Source: JACCXG01 sp963785755
GTDB lineage: Bacteria > Acidobacteriota > Vicinamibacteria > Vicinamibacterales > 2-12-FULL-66-21
Assembly: GCA_963785755.1 (NCBI GenBank)
Contig: CAWAXG010000033.1
Coordinates: 44,581 to 108,580 of the forward strand
Length of the DNA stretch: 64,000 nucleotides
Direction: 5' to 3'
The notes beneath the pieces were generated by a model, which saw only the letters and a list, made by a program, of their open reading frames with translations, did no database searches and was not told the origin of the DNA. Below are positions 8,786 to 19,099 of this stretch, piece by piece. Made by a program: the position numbers and the translations under genes. The stretch's first letter is position 1, and the number at the start of each line of letters is the position of its first letter.

Positions 8786-9027
8786 GTCAACTGCCAACTC
8801 CCAACCTCCCCGCCTCCGCGCGCATTGGCTCGACGCGCGCTACGGCGAGGCCTCGCCAAAGCTCGTCGGCTGCGACCGAGCCGACGAGCGGTGGCGGGCA
8901 ACTCCAAGGAGAGCCGCTCGAAACATCGGGGTGTAAGACGAGGCGAGCGGAGGTGCCGCAGCGAATTCCACCCCATAGTCTCGATCCACGCGCCTTGGGA
9001 GTTGGGAGTTGGAAGTTGGGAGTTGAC
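8786..9027. repeat. 240-base element bounded by inverted CCAACTC / GAGTTGG words
   Basis: The left end reads GTCAACTGCCAACTCCCAAC (8786-8805). The right end, 8997-9027, is built of GGGAGTTGG words and its reverse complement starts GTCAACTCCCAACTTCCAAC. The interior is GC-rich and contains further short inverted words such as GGCTCG/CGAGCC. It fills the gap between the two SDR genes and has no coding sequence that I would accept. Its boundaries look like terminal inverted repeats of a small non-autonomous element, or a strong hairpin. Confidence 0.7.
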
Positions 9028-9038
9028 TGAGATCACAT

Positions 9039-9818
9039 CTAGATAAGCCCCCGTATAGTTCCACCGATATCCAGGCCCGCGCCCGTGATGAATCTCGCCA
9101 GCGGCGAGGCGAGGAACACGACGGCGTGCGCGACATCGGCGGGGTTGCCGATGCCCATCGGCATCTGGCGATCCTCGAGGAACCGTTTGACCGCGGCGTC
9201 GCGATCGACGCCATAGTGCGCGATCAGCTGATCGACGATGCCGCCGGGCCTCGTCCACATTCGCGACCAGATCGGCCCCGGGAGAACCGAGTTGACGCGC
9301 ACGGCGGGTGCGTACTGCTTCGCGAGCGCCTTGGTCAGGTAGAGCAGGGCGGCCTTCGACGCGCCGTAATCGATGAATGCCGGCTCCGGCTGTTTCGCGA
9401 GGTCCGAGCCGGTGTTGACGACCGCTCCGCCGCCCTGCGCCGCCATCTTCGGCACCAGCGCACGGCACGTCCGCACCGTGCCCATCAGATTGACGTCGAT
9501 CGATCGCGCCCAGCGGTCGTCCGTGATCTCCTCGAAGGGCGTCGAATCGCCGACGCCGAGGTTGTTGATCAGGATGTCGGGAGCCTTGCCGAACGACTCG
9601 AGGGCAAAGGCGACCGCCTTTTCGACGCCTTCGGCGGTCGCGAGATTCGCGGTGACGGTGCCGCGCCACTTCCCGGCCTTGTCGCCGAGCGCGGCCTCGT
9701 CGTGATCGGCGACGATGACCTGGACGCCCTCCTGCGTCAGGAGATCGGCAATCGCTTCGCCGATGCCATGCGCGCCGGCACTGACGTAGGCGGTCTGGCC
9801 TTTCAGCTGGTAGTCCAT
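9039..9818 (-). CDS. Short-chain dehydrogenase/reductase (SDR), sugar/polyol type
   Basis: A 259-residue SDR. The glycine motif reads SAGAHGIGEA, the NNLG motif is present, and the catalytic Tyr-x3-Lys is YGASKAA. It is followed by the VNSVLPGPIWS loop that contacts cofactor and substrate. The gene is divergent from the GntR regulator at 10091 across a 272-base space holding the regulator's promoter and a candidate operator, so it is likely under the same control. Of the two SDRs it is the more divergent from fatty-acid type reductases. The substrate is unknown; an oxidised sugar acid is a reasonable guess. Confidence 0.83.
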   Translation of the reverse strand: MDYQLKGQTAYVSAGAHGIGEAIADLLTQEGVQVIVADHDEAALGDKAGKWRGTVTANLATAEGVEKAVAFALESFGKAPDILINNLGVGDSTPFEEITDDRWARSIDVNLMGTVRTCRALVPKMAAQGGGAVVNTGSDLAKQPEPAFIDYGASKAALLYLTKALAKQYAPAVRVNSVLPGPIWSRMWTRPGGIVDQLIAHYGVDRDAAVKRFLEDRQMPMGIGNPADVAHAVVFLASPLARFITGAGLDIGGTIRGLI

Positions 9819-9982
9819 GATGTTCGTGAATCAAACCGCGGAGATCCTGCGGCGCTGACATCCCGTGCGCGGGCCACCGGAAGGAAAGGACGGCGTGAGC
9901 GCATCGATTTCGTCGAGAGTGCGGCGATAATATCAGGCCGTCGCCAAGCCGATTTCGGGTCGCGTTTCTGGCAGCAGCAGCG

Positions 9983-10011
9983 TTGACAATTGTCGAATCC
10001 GGCGCTACTGT
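9983..10011 (+). promoter_or_regulatory. Sigma-70 type promoter for the GntR-transketolase operon
   Basis: A perfect -35 TTGACA (9983-9988) is followed by a 17-base spacer and TACTGT (10006-10011). It points to the regulator gene at 10091, with a start of transcription expected near 10018, just in front of the palindrome at 10023-10047. Confidence 0.7.
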
Positions 10012-10022
10012 GCGGTGAATCG

Positions 10023-10047
10023 ATTGAGCATAATCGATAATCTCAAT
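10023..10047. promoter_or_regulatory. Candidate operator of the GntR/FCD regulator
   Basis: A 25-base inverted repeat has arms ATTGAG (10023-10028) and CTCAAT (10042-10047) around the core ATAATCGATAAT. It starts about 5 bases after the predicted transcription start, so binding would block the promoter. A closely related perfect palindrome, ATTATCGATAAT, lies in front of the quinoprotein gene at 15733-15744, which suggests a shared regulator. Confidence 0.5.
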
Positions 10048-10090
10048 AGGCGCCACTCGGGCGCCGCGCTCCTGACCCCGTGACTCGTTC

Positions 10091-10819
10091 ATGAAGCGAC
10101 CGCACCGCATGGCCCAAGACACCAAATCCCGACCGCTCGAACGGCGAGTGTTCCGCGAGGAAATCCGCGAACAACTGATCGAAGACATTCTGAACGGCCG
10201 GCTTCAGCCGGGGGCGCGGATCATCGAGACCCGCATCGCGCAGCAGTTCGGCGTCAGTCAGGGCCCGGTCCGTGAAGCGCTCCGCGACCTCGAGCTGTTC
10301 GGGTTCGTCGTCAGCTCGCCGTTCCGCGGCACTCAGGTCCGCAAGATCTCGACCGACGACCTGCTCGAGATCTATCCGATTCGCGCCGCGCTCGAGGGCG
10401 TGGCCGCGCGGGCCGCGGCCGTCAAGATCGACGAGCCGACGCTGGCGCATCTCGAGGAGCTGATCGGATCGATGTGCGAGGCCGCCGCGCGCGACGATCA
10501 CCGGGCCGAAGCGGACGCGGATCATGCCTTCCACCACGCGATCGTCAAGGCCTCCGGCAACAACATGCTGGCGCACGTCTGGCAGACGATGCGGCTGTCG
10601 ATTACGACGTGTGTCACGCACTCGGTGACGCATCGCTCGCTGCACGAGATCGCCGAGCGGCACTGGGTGGTGCTCGAAGCGCTCCGGTCGCGCGATCCCG
10701 ATCGCGCCGAGGCGGCGATCCGGCGGCACATCGAAGAACCCGGCGAGTGGATCCGCGCCGCGCACGAGCAGGAGCAGAACGCCCGCGGCGAAGGAGCCGA
10801 TACGGAAGCCGCGGTGTAG
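10091..10819 (+). CDS. GntR-family transcription regulator with FCD ligand domain
   Basis: A 242-residue regulator. The N-terminal winged helix-turn-helix (residues about 20-90) has the GntR signature LQPGARIIETRIAQQFGVSQ followed by GPVREALRDLELFGFV. The C-terminal FCD domain carries the usual metal or ligand-binding residues, seen as DHAFHHAIVKASGN and HRSLHEIAERH. Such regulators usually sense sugar acids or related carboxylates. The gene is first in a forward operon with the transketolase-like enzyme (10 bases downstream) and a cupin, and it is divergent from an SDR. It probably autoregulates through the palindrome at 10023-10047. Confidence 0.88.
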   Translation: MKRPHRMAQDTKSRPLERRVFREEIREQLIEDILNGRLQPGARIIETRIAQQFGVSQGPVREALRDLELFGFVVSSPFRGTQVRKISTDDLLEIYPIRAALEGVAARAAAVKIDEPTLAHLEELIGSMCEAAARDDHRAEADADHAFHHAIVKASGNNMLAHVWQTMRLSITTCVTHSVTHRSLHEIAERHWVVLEALRSRDPDRAEAAIRRHIEEPGEWIRAAHEQEQNARGEGADTEAAV

Positions 10820-10829
10820 GCCGCATTTC

Positions 10830-12970
10830 ATGAATCCTCACGCCGGCCTCCTCCACCGACGGGGAACCGTTCGCGCCCCCGGCGCGACCCACGACTACCT
10901 GCTCCGGCAGGGCATCCTCAAGCTGCTGAACATCAAGGACTCGGACGTCCGCCTGCTGACCCTCGAGCAGTGCCGCGATGCCGTGGACAAGAGCCTCCAT
11001 GCCGGCGGCGCGTTCTCGGCGACGATTCCGCTGGTTGCGCTGTACTACGGCGGCTTCATGGACATCGACGTCGTCGACCCGACCCGGCGCGGTCAGGACC
11101 TGTTCACGTTGAGCAAGGGGCACGCGGTCGCGGCGCTGGCTTCGATCTATGCGGAGCTCGGCTACTTCGATCGATCCGTCCTTCACAACTCGCGCTGGTA
11201 CTCGAGCATCCTGAACGGCCATCCCGGACCACTGCTGCCCGGCGTGCACCTCGCGACCGGTCCGATGGGCCAGGGCTTCAGCGTGGCGCAGGGTTTTGCC
11301 ATCGCCGGCCGATCGTCGCCGCGGTTCGATTCGGTACTGTCTGACGGGTGACGGCGAGCTCCAGGAAGGACCGATCTGGGAAGCGGTGATGTATGCCGGC
11401 CAGAAGCACCTGGACAACCTCTGCGTGATGGTCGACCGCAACAACGGCCAGCTCGACATCGCCAACCGCATGGTCTTCCCGATGCCCGAGCTGGAGGCGG
11501 TCTTCGCGTCGTTCGCCTGGGAGGTGCACAGCGTCGACGCCACGCAGTACGCAGGGCGTGTATGCCGCGCTCGAGAAGTTCCGGTTCGGGCCGCGCAACG
11601 GGAAGCCGACGGCGATCATCTGCCATGGCATGAAGGGGCACGGCGCCCTCTCCGACTTCCTGAACAAGCACAAGGTCACGGTTCCCGAGTCGCTGATCGA
11701 ACAGGAAATGACGTTGCAGTCGGCACAGCGCCAGGAACGGGTACGGGAGTATTTCAGGTTCCACCAGTCGCTGAATGACCTGGCGGACGCGCAATCCTTG
11801 CAGGAGACGCTCCACGCCATCGCCGCGCAGATGCACTTCCAGGTCGAGCGCCACGGCTCCGGCGAGCCGGCGCTTTCGTCAGTGATCGGCCCCATCCAGA
11901 TCGAACGCGCGCCCGTTCGCGACAAGCGCATCAGCTACGACGCCTCGCTCCTGCCGCGCCTCGATCCCGCGAAGGAATACGCCGCGAGCGACATCGTCAC
12001 CGCCGCGATGAAGGTCTTTGCCCGTGACCCGCGCGTCGTGTCGATCGATTCGGATCTCGCGACGACCAGCGGCCTCGAGGCCGGCGTCGCCGCCGTCGAT
12101 CAGCGCCGGGCGCTGAACGTCGGCGTCGCCGAGGCAAACATGATGGGCATCGGCGAGGCGTTCGCCGCGCTCGGCTATCAGACGTGGATCAGCACGTTCT
12201 GCCCGTTCTTCGACTGGAAGGTCATGCGGCGCGTCGCCGTCGGCCATCAGGAGCGTCTCGAGGCGATGCAGTCGCCGGACGGCTGGCTCAGCGAAGGCCA
12301 CGGCCTCGATCTGACGATGCTCGCGACGGCCGCCAACTTCGAGACGCGCACGAACGGCGCCACGCACATGGGCAACGACGACTGCACGATCTTCGACGGC
12401 ATGGCGCATCTGCAGATCATCGACGTCTCCTGCCCGCAGCAGATGCTGTCGCTCATGAAATGGACGATGGAGGGCAACCGCGGCCTGCTCTACGTTCGCG
12501 TCATGCGCACGCCGTCGGCGGTCATCTACGGCAGCGACTACACGTTCGAGCCGGGCAGAGGGCACGTGCTCCGCGAGAGCCCTGGCGATGCCGCGGTCGT
12601 CGTGAGCAGCGGCCGCGGCGTGCATGAGGCGCTCGGCGCCGCTGCCGAGTGCGCGAGGCTCGGACTGAGCGTTGGCGTCGTCGACATGCCGACCATCGAC
12701 GAGGAGCTGCTCGTGCGGCTCTACGAATCGGGCCGGCTGCTGTGCATCGCCGAGCAGAACAACGGCTACATCCTGCAGAACCTGCTGCGCATTCTGTTCC
12801 GGCGGCGCAAGCCGTCGTGGCGCGGTGTCGAGAACGTGCTGCCCATCAACACGCTCGCGGCCGACGGCCGGCCACGATTCATCCATTCGGGTACCTATGA
12901 GGAATTGATCCGCGCCTTCGGTCTGGCGCCGCAGCAGATCGCGGAGACGATCAAACAGCGGATTGCCTGA
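10830..12970 (+). CDS. Transketolase-like thiamine-diphosphate enzyme, frame broken twice
   Basis: The whole enzyme (about 712 residues when repaired) is present in three frame segments. The thiamine diphosphate motif GDGELQEG...NN lies in the second. Break one is at about 11333, where TTCGGTACTG should read TTCGTACTG to give FDSYCLTGDGE. Break two is at about 11552, where AGGGCG should read AGGCG to give QYAGVYAALEKF. Both are single extra G bases. The third segment contains the pyrimidine-binding domain and C-terminal domain, with NVGVAEANMMGIGEAFAALG. The enzyme transfers two-carbon units between sugar phosphates, or acts on a related ketose. It follows the GntR regulator by 10 bases and precedes a cupin. 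Confidence 0.85.
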
Positions 12971-13008
12971 GGCGCGAGACCGGTAACCGCAGAAAGGCGA
13001 GGACCAAC

Positions 13009-13395
13009 ATGGCTGTGCCCGCACTGCACGAAGAGGACGTCGAGGCGCTCGGTCTTCCCGGCCGGCAGCTGCGGTGGCTGGTCGCCCCCGGAGCGTTGAG
13101 CGCCGAGCACTGTTCCACCTGTGTCGTCCGCATTGAGCCTGGCGACCGGGTGCGTCCCGCCCATTCGCATCCGAACGGCGAAGAAGTCATCTACATCATC
13201 AGCGGATCCGGACGCGTGCTCGTGAACGGCGAAGTGACGGCAATCAAACCCGGATCTGTCGTCCTGTTCCCGCGCGGCCAGGTGCACATGGTGCACAACA
13301 CCAGCGGCGAGGAGATGAAGATCGTCTGCTTCTTCGCGCCGCCGACCGGCCTCGAGAACTACGAGATGCACGAAGACGTAGACTTTCCTGAATAG
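13009..13395 (+). CDS. Small cupin-domain protein
   Basis: A 128-residue single-domain cupin. The two motifs are visible: RPAHSHPNGEEVIYIISGSG with metal ligands His-x-His and Glu, and LFPRGQVHMVHN with the final His. Small cupins of this kind act as sugar or sugar-acid isomerases, dioxygenases or ligand-binding proteins. It is the last gene of the operon starting at 10091 (38 bases after the transketolase stop, with an AAGGCGAGG ribosome site), so a sugar-related role fits. It ends 31 bases before the convergent quinoprotein gene stop. Confidence 0.8.
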   Translation: MAVPALHEEDVEALGLPGRQLRWLVAPGALSAEHCSTCVVRIEPGDRVRPAHSHPNGEEVIYIISGSGRVLVNGEVTAIKPGSVVLFPRGQVHMVHNTSGEEMKIVCFFAPPTGLENYEMHEDVDFPE

Positions 13396-13426
13396 ACACG
13401 TCGTGCCATCGGTGATCGCGAGCGAG

Positions 13427-15710
13427 TTACTGCGGCAGCGCAAACGCGATATATCCCGTTCGGCAACGGTGCCGCCCCCGGCCTGGCCGGCCACTGCCCG
13501 GCGGGGGGTGTTTCGCCGGACGCCGCGACCAGCACGTACTGGCGCCCGTCGATCTCGTACATCGAATGACCGCCGCGAATCGTGCCGCCCAGCGGTCCGC
13601 TCTCCCAGAGCTCTTTGCCCGTCTCGGTGTCGTAGGCGCGCAGCTTGCTGTCGCCGCCGGGCGCGAAGATGAGCCCGGCCGACGTGACGATCAGGCTGCT
13701 TCGCATCTGCGTCACGCCGGTGCCGGTCACGCCCAGCGCCGCGAGGCGGGCATCATCGCCGAGAGGCACCGTCCACTTGATCGCCGCGGTGTTGAGGTCG
13801 TACTTCGTGATCGTCGTGAACGGCGGCTTCATCATGATGCCGATCGTGCCGTAGGCGTTGATCACGTACTGAGGCAGCTGGGGAACGTCATCGGGGTACG
13901 GCCGCGGTCCGAAGCCCCGGCCTCTACCGCCACCCTCGCGGACTCGCGCGCCACCTGATCCGACGACCGGACCTGCGGGGAAAGTCGGCGCCGCGCCTCC
14001 CCCACGACCGCCGCGCCCGAACGGGGACGCCATCAGGAAGCTGACCAGATTCTCCATGTCCACGTCGTCGAGTTGTGGAAACGCGGGCATGCGTCCCTTG
14101 CCGTTCATGATCGTGCCCCGGATCGTCGCGGCATCGAGCCGTCCCGGCACATCGAGCAGCGTGGGACCGTTCTGCGTGCCGCTCCGGTCCGGTGCGTGGC
14201 ACACCTGACATTCCCGCAGATACACCGTCATGCCGGGCGGCGCATTGGCCGGCGTCTCGCCGGGTTTCAGCAGTCGAAGGATTCCCGGATTGTTCTGGCT
14301 GATGACGTAGACCTCCCCGGTCGCCGGTTCCGCCGCGGTGTAACCGAACAGCGCGCCGCCGTTGCTGCCGGGAATGTGCAGCGTGTCCGTGAAATCGATC
14401 GGCGTGAACAGCCCGAGATTGCGGGTTTTTGCGAGGCGCTGCTTGAACTGCTCGCGGGCCTCTGGCGTGACCACCGCGTGCGGATTGATGTCGTCGGCGG
14501 TGAAGGACTGTTTGCTGAACGGCGGCGGCAGCGTCGGGTATGGTTGCGTGGGCCACGACTGTTCGCCGGGCATGGCGCTCTTCGGAACCGGGCGCTCCTC
14601 GATTGGCCAGACCGGCGCGCCCGTCACTCGCTCGAAAACATAGAGAAAGCCGGTCTTCCCGGCCATCGCCACGATGTCGAGGTTCCTGCCGTTGTGTCTT
14701 ATCGTGGTGAGCTGCGGCGCGGCGCTGCCGTCGAAGTCCCACAGATCGTGATGCACCATCTGGAAATGCCAGAGGCGCTTTCCAGTTCGCGCATCCAGCG
14801 CGAGCAGCGACGTGCCAAACAGGTTGGCGCCGGGTCGATCCGCGCCGTAGTAGTCGTAGGTCGGCGAGCCGGTGGGGAAGTAGGCGATGCCGCGCCTTTC
14901 GTCGATGCTGATCTCGCCCCAGGTGTTCGTGCCGCCGACGTACTTGTAGGCATCCTTCGGCCAGGTGTCGTAGCCGAACTCACCGGGCCGAGGCACGGTG
15001 TGGAACTGCCAGACGAGCTTCCCGGTGATCACGTCGTAGGCGCGCAGATCTCCGGGCGGCGACATATACGCTTCGCCCGTCGATCCGCCGAGCAGCACGA
15101 GGTTCTCGAAGACCTTGCCCGGATTGCCCGACTGAATCCGCCCGATAGTCGCGGGATCGCGGCCCAGCCCTTCGCGCAGATCGGCGACGCCGTCCTTGCC
15201 GAACGAGAGAATGGGCCGTCCCGTCGCCGCGTCGATCTGCTGGAGGTAGTCGTTCATGCTGAAGATCAGCCGCCGATCCTTCCCGTCCCTGCTCTCCCAG
15301 TAGTTCATGCCGCGCGCGGTCATCGCCTGCATGCCTTCGCGAATCCAGATCTCCTTCCCGGTCTTTGCGTCGAGGGCCACGATCGCGCCGTTGCGGCCGC
15401 GCCCGTAAATCACTCCCCGGACGACGATCGGATTGAAGCCGGTCTCTCCGAATGGATACGTCCATGCAACGGTCAACCGGCCGACGTTGGATCGGGTGAT
15501 CTGCGCCGACGGAAAGTAGCGCGAGCTCGCCGGGCCGCCGGCATAGTCCGGCCACCACTTGTCGTCAGCGGCGGACAGCGCGAGCGTGAACGCGCAGCCG
15601 AGCGCCGCCACGGCAGCCGCGGCGAGCCGCCGGCGTGCCGGCAATGCTGAGACGGATGCGGGCGTGCCGCCTCGAGAGCCTTCGGAGTTCACGTGGTTGT
15701 CGGGTGTCAT
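13427..15710 (-). CDS. Exported PQQ-dependent dehydrogenase with an inserted cytochrome c domain
   Basis: About 760 residues when repaired. A signal segment precedes an eight-bladed quinoprotein propeller with tryptophan-type repeats such as ALDAKTGKEIW, AYDVITGKLVW and ALDARTGKRLW. A heme c motif (CQVCH, near residue 500) and a G/R-rich linker are inserted before the last propeller blades (GGDSKLRAYDTETGKELWE). This layout matches glucose/alcohol-type membrane-linked quinoproteins that pass electrons to their own heme. One extra base in CCC at 13455-13457 shifts the last residues; with it removed the protein ends NGYIAFALPQ and stops at 13427. The candidate operator ATTATCGATAAT lies 23 bases upstream of the start. 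Confidence 0.88.
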
Positions 15711-15732
15711 GATTCGTGTTAGTGTCCGCGCG

Positions 15733-15744
15733 ATTATCGATAAT
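15733..15744. promoter_or_regulatory. ATTATCGATAAT palindrome, candidate operator
   Basis: A perfect 12-base palindrome lies 23 bases upstream of the quinoprotein start (minus strand). Its core resembles the operator candidate ATAATCGATAAT beside the GntR gene at 10030-10041. Both are rare AT-rich words in GC-rich DNA, so control by the same FCD regulator is proposed. Confidence 0.5.
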
Positions 15745-15761
15745 TCGTAGCTCAGCGTCAC

Positions 15762-15858
15762 AATCGGTTCAAAGCGGTTCAGAACCTGAACCAGAACCCC
15801 GAACCGTGAACCCCTGCGAACCAGTGAACCCCTGAACGATTGAACCTTTGAACCAATA
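15762..15858. repeat. GAACC/GGTTC short-word inverted repeat (family A)
   Basis: The left part is made of GGTTC words and the right part of GAACC words (GAACCCCGAACC, GAACCCCTGAAC, TGAACCTTTGAACC). The two sides can pair, giving an imperfect hairpin in the space between the quinoprotein gene and the DUF1080 gene. Related copies are at 17851-17990 and 61153-61224. Confidence 0.75.
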
Positions 15859-15873
15859 ATCGCGGAGCCCCCC

Positions 15874-17836
15874 ATGTCCCCTGTCAAGGCGATGGCCGTC
15901 GGAATGGTGGTCCTGGTTGCAGCGTTACCGTCCGCCGCCTCGAAGAACTTCGTCCCCGATGTGACGTTCAAGGGCTCGAGCCTCTCCGGCTGGCGTCCGA
16001 TCGGGCAGGCTGACTGGCGCGCGCAGGATGGCGAGATCATCGCCACGCCAAAGTCGGCCGGTGGCTGGCTGCTGCTCGAGCGGTCGTATCAGGACGTCGC
16101 ATTCTACGCGTCCTTCCGCTGCGCGCCGGGCTGCAAGACGGGCGTCCTTCTCCGGGCGCAGAAGTCGTCTGACGGAGGAATGAAAGGGATCTTCGTATCG
16201 CTGACCGACGGCGACCTCGCGTCGTACCGTGTGACGCTCGATTCGAGTGGCAGCGAGACCGCACGTGAGGCCTTGCGTGGCGCGGGCGGAGGTCAGGTTC
16301 GCGTCGCGCCGCCTCCGGCGCCCGCGGCTGACGGCGCGGCTCCAGGCGGTCGCGGCGCGGCGGGGCGTGGTGCCGCGGGAGGTCGAGGCGCCGCAGGTGG
16401 TCCGCCTGCGCTGCCGCAGATGCCTGGCGGCATTCCTTCTCCAATTCCCCGGCCGGATACGGGTCTGCGTGCGGGCGACTGGAACTCGATCGACATCATT
16501 CTCGACGCGAACATTCTCCGCCCCTTCCTGAACGACGCGCTGGGTGTGAGCGGAGGTGTGGCCGACGAAGACTTCACGGGATTCGGCGCGATCGCGCTGT
16601 ATGCGGGCGGCACCGGCGAAGTGCGGTTCAAGGACGTCTGCGTACAAGGATCTGCAGCCGCGGGTCGCTCTTGCCGAGGAAGTCTCGAGGCGATTCCGCA
16701 TGCAGACGCTGAACGAGTTCTACTACTCGTGGGGACCGTCGATCGCCGACATCAATCGCGACGGCACTCAGGACATCGTCGCGGGACCCTACTACTACCT
16801 TGGCCCTGACTACAACGTCGCCAGGGAAATCTACATGGCCCGTACGCTCGACCCGGGGACGCAGTACTTCAACGGCGTGCAGTTCGCGTATGACTTCACG
16901 GGTGATGGCTGGCCCGACGTGATCAACTCGCTGTTCACGCAGCCGACCGTTCTGTACGTGAATCCAAAGGGGGAAGCGCGCCGCTGGGACGTGTACACAG
17001 TGACCGATCGCGTCAGCAGCGAGCTCGCGCTGCTCGAGGATGTCAACGGCGACGGCAAGCAGCGACTACATCTTCAAGGACGGCAACAACCAGTTCGTGT
17101 TTGCCAACCCCGATCCGGCGAACCCGACCGGAACGTGGATCAAGCATGCGATCAGCGAGGCTGGTCCGTGGGCCAATCACGGCATGGGCGTCGGTGACGT
17201 GAACAAGGACGGTCGCGTGGATTTCCTGAACGCCTACGGCTGGTGGGAGCAGCCGGCAAGAGGGCAGGAGACCACCTGGCTCTATCATCCGGCCGCCTTC
17301 GGCCGCTGGACGCGCTCGAGTCCCGGCGGCGCCGAAATGGCGGTCTACGACGTGAACGGCGACGGCCTGAACGACGTCGTCACGACGCTGCAGGCGCACG
17401 GATGGGGACTGTCGTGGTTCGAGCAGAAGAAGGCCGCCGACGGCTCGGTCTCGTTCCAGGAGCACCCCATCATGGGGGACTTCTCGACGAAGAACGCCGG
17501 TGGCGTGACGTTCTCGCAGCTCCACGGCTCGACGCATGCCGACATCGACGGCGACGGCATGCAGGACTTCATCACCGGCAAGCGGTTCTGGTCACACCTG
17601 GACACCTATCTCGATCCGGATCCCCACGGCGCGCCCGTGCTCTACGTGTATCGCACCGTCAGAAACCCCAAAGCACCCGGCGGCGCGGAATTCGTCCCTG
17701 AGCTGATTCACAACCGCTCGGGCATCGGGTCGACAGCCGCCGTGTTCGATCTGAACAAGGACGGGGCGCTCGACATCATCACTTCGACCGCCGGGGCACG
17801 TTCATCTTCTGGAACAACTGGAAGCGGGGAGCTTGA
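15874..17836 (+). CDS. Exported DUF1080 (concanavalin-like) plus FG-GAP/VCBS repeat protein, frame broken
   Basis: About 653 residues when repaired. The signal peptide (MSPVKAMAVGMVVLVAALPS) is followed by a DUF1080/3-keto-disaccharide hydrolase-like domain to about residue 270, interrupted by an Ala/Gly/Arg-rich linker of about 45 residues (GGRGAAGRGAAGG). The second half is made of FG-GAP-like repeats with Asp-rich loops: DINRDGTQDIV, DFTGDGWPDV, DVNKDGRVDF, DVNGDGLNDV, DIDGDGMQDF, DLNKDGALDI. Three frame breaks occur near 16643, 17056 and 17797; the first two are extra bases and the last is a missing G. Repaired, it ends TFIFWNNWKRGA. It probably binds or cleaves sugar polymers outside the cytoplasm; the exact activity is unknown. 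Confidence 0.75.
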
Positions 17837-17850
17837 CGGCCGGGACGACG

Positions 17851-17990
17851 GTTCCAGCCAGTTCAAAAGTTCAAGCGTTCAGAGGTCAGGGTTCGCTGAG
17901 CGGCGTGGTCCTACCCGAGCTCTGAACCTGAACCTCTGAACTCTGAACCTCTGACTCTTGAACCCTGAGAACTGTTGAACCCCTGAACCG
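17851..17990. repeat. GAACC/GGTTC short-word inverted repeat (family A)
   Basis: GTTC words (17861-17895) face a series of CTGAACC words (17921-17990), with a non-repetitive loop between them. It lies between two convergent genes, so it could act as a two-way transcription terminator. Word content matches the copies at 15762 and 61153. Confidence 0.75.
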
Positions 17991-17997
17991 ACAGGAT

Positions 17998-19037
17998 CTA
18001 TCGCTCCGCCCAATGAACCATCGGCAGCCCCGGAACCGGCGCCCTGAAGCACGGGATTCGGCGGCCCTTCAGTGATCCGATGTAAACGGTCTGCAAATCC
18101 GGTCCGCCAAATGTCACGCTGGCCATCCATGGGGCCACGCCGCGGCCGGTCGCGAACAGCACATCCTCGCTCGACGTTCTTGCGAAAGAACGCCTGCTCG
18201 AGGGCGTCGACTCGCGCGGGGTCGCCTTCGTCGAGCAGGATTCTGAGATCGCCCTGCGGCGTCAGCACGAACAGCCTGTCCGAGTAGCACCAGCGTGCCC
18301 CAGAGATTGCCGTAGCTGTCGAACGCGATCCCGTCCGGCCAGGCGCCTTTGCCCAATCTCGTCGGGCCGAAGATCTCGCGGCCGGTGGCGTGGCCATGCT
18401 CATCGATTCGCAATCGCGAAATGCGGCCGCCGGTGGTCTCGACCACGTAGAGAAACTCTTCCTTGGCGTCGAAGCGGATCTCGTTGGTGAAGTGGAAACC
18501 GTCGGCCACGATCCGGAAGCTGCCGCCCTCGTACCTGGCGAGGTAGCCGTCTGCCAGATCCGGTCGAAGCGCGTGCATCCAGTTCTTGATCCGGGTGGAA
18601 ACCGTAATCCAGATCCGGTCCTTCGAATCGCGCAGCACGAAGTTGACTTTGCCGATGGGTTCGCCGTCGATGCGGTCGGCGAGCACCGTCGAGCTTCCAT
18701 CCCGCGACATGATCTCCAGGCAGTCGGTCCCGAAGTTGGAGATCAGGATGTCGCCGCTCGGCGCGAACGCGAGCCCGTTCGGCAGCGTGCCTTCGAGATA
18801 GCGCGTCGCCTCGGTGTTCGCGTCCTGGAAACGGCCGGATCGCTTCTGCGTGATGATTGCCTGGTCGTCGCCGTTGATGCGGACGACGCCGCCGCGGGCA
18901 TCGGCGACCCAGAGCGTGCCGTCGCGTTCGGCGAGAATGCACTCGGGCCGCTGGAGATCGCGGCCGACGTAGTGGAGCGCGCCCGGGTCGAGTCCAAAAT
19001 CCAGAACTGGATTCGTCCGTGCCTCGACTCCACGCAT
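17998..19037 (-). CDS. SMP-30/gluconolactonase-like beta-propeller, frame broken twice
   Basis: About 345 residues when repaired. The six-bladed propeller shows the typical strands: PECILAERDGTLWVADARGG, LPNGLAFAPSGDILISNFG and WPDGIAFDSYGNLWGTL. Break one is near 18287, where removing one G restores GTLCYSDRLFVLTPQGDL. Break two is near 18175, where removing one G restores VERDVLFATGRGV. The repaired end is LPMVHWAER with the stop at 17998. No signal peptide is evident. The family hydrolyses sugar lactones, which fits the quinoprotein dehydrogenase nearby that would produce such lactones. It is convergent with the DUF1080 gene. Confidence 0.78.
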
Positions 19038-19099
19038 TCAATCGCCTCCATCGCGCCTCACTGGCTGCCGATCTTTTGGTCGGAACTATATCGCAACGC

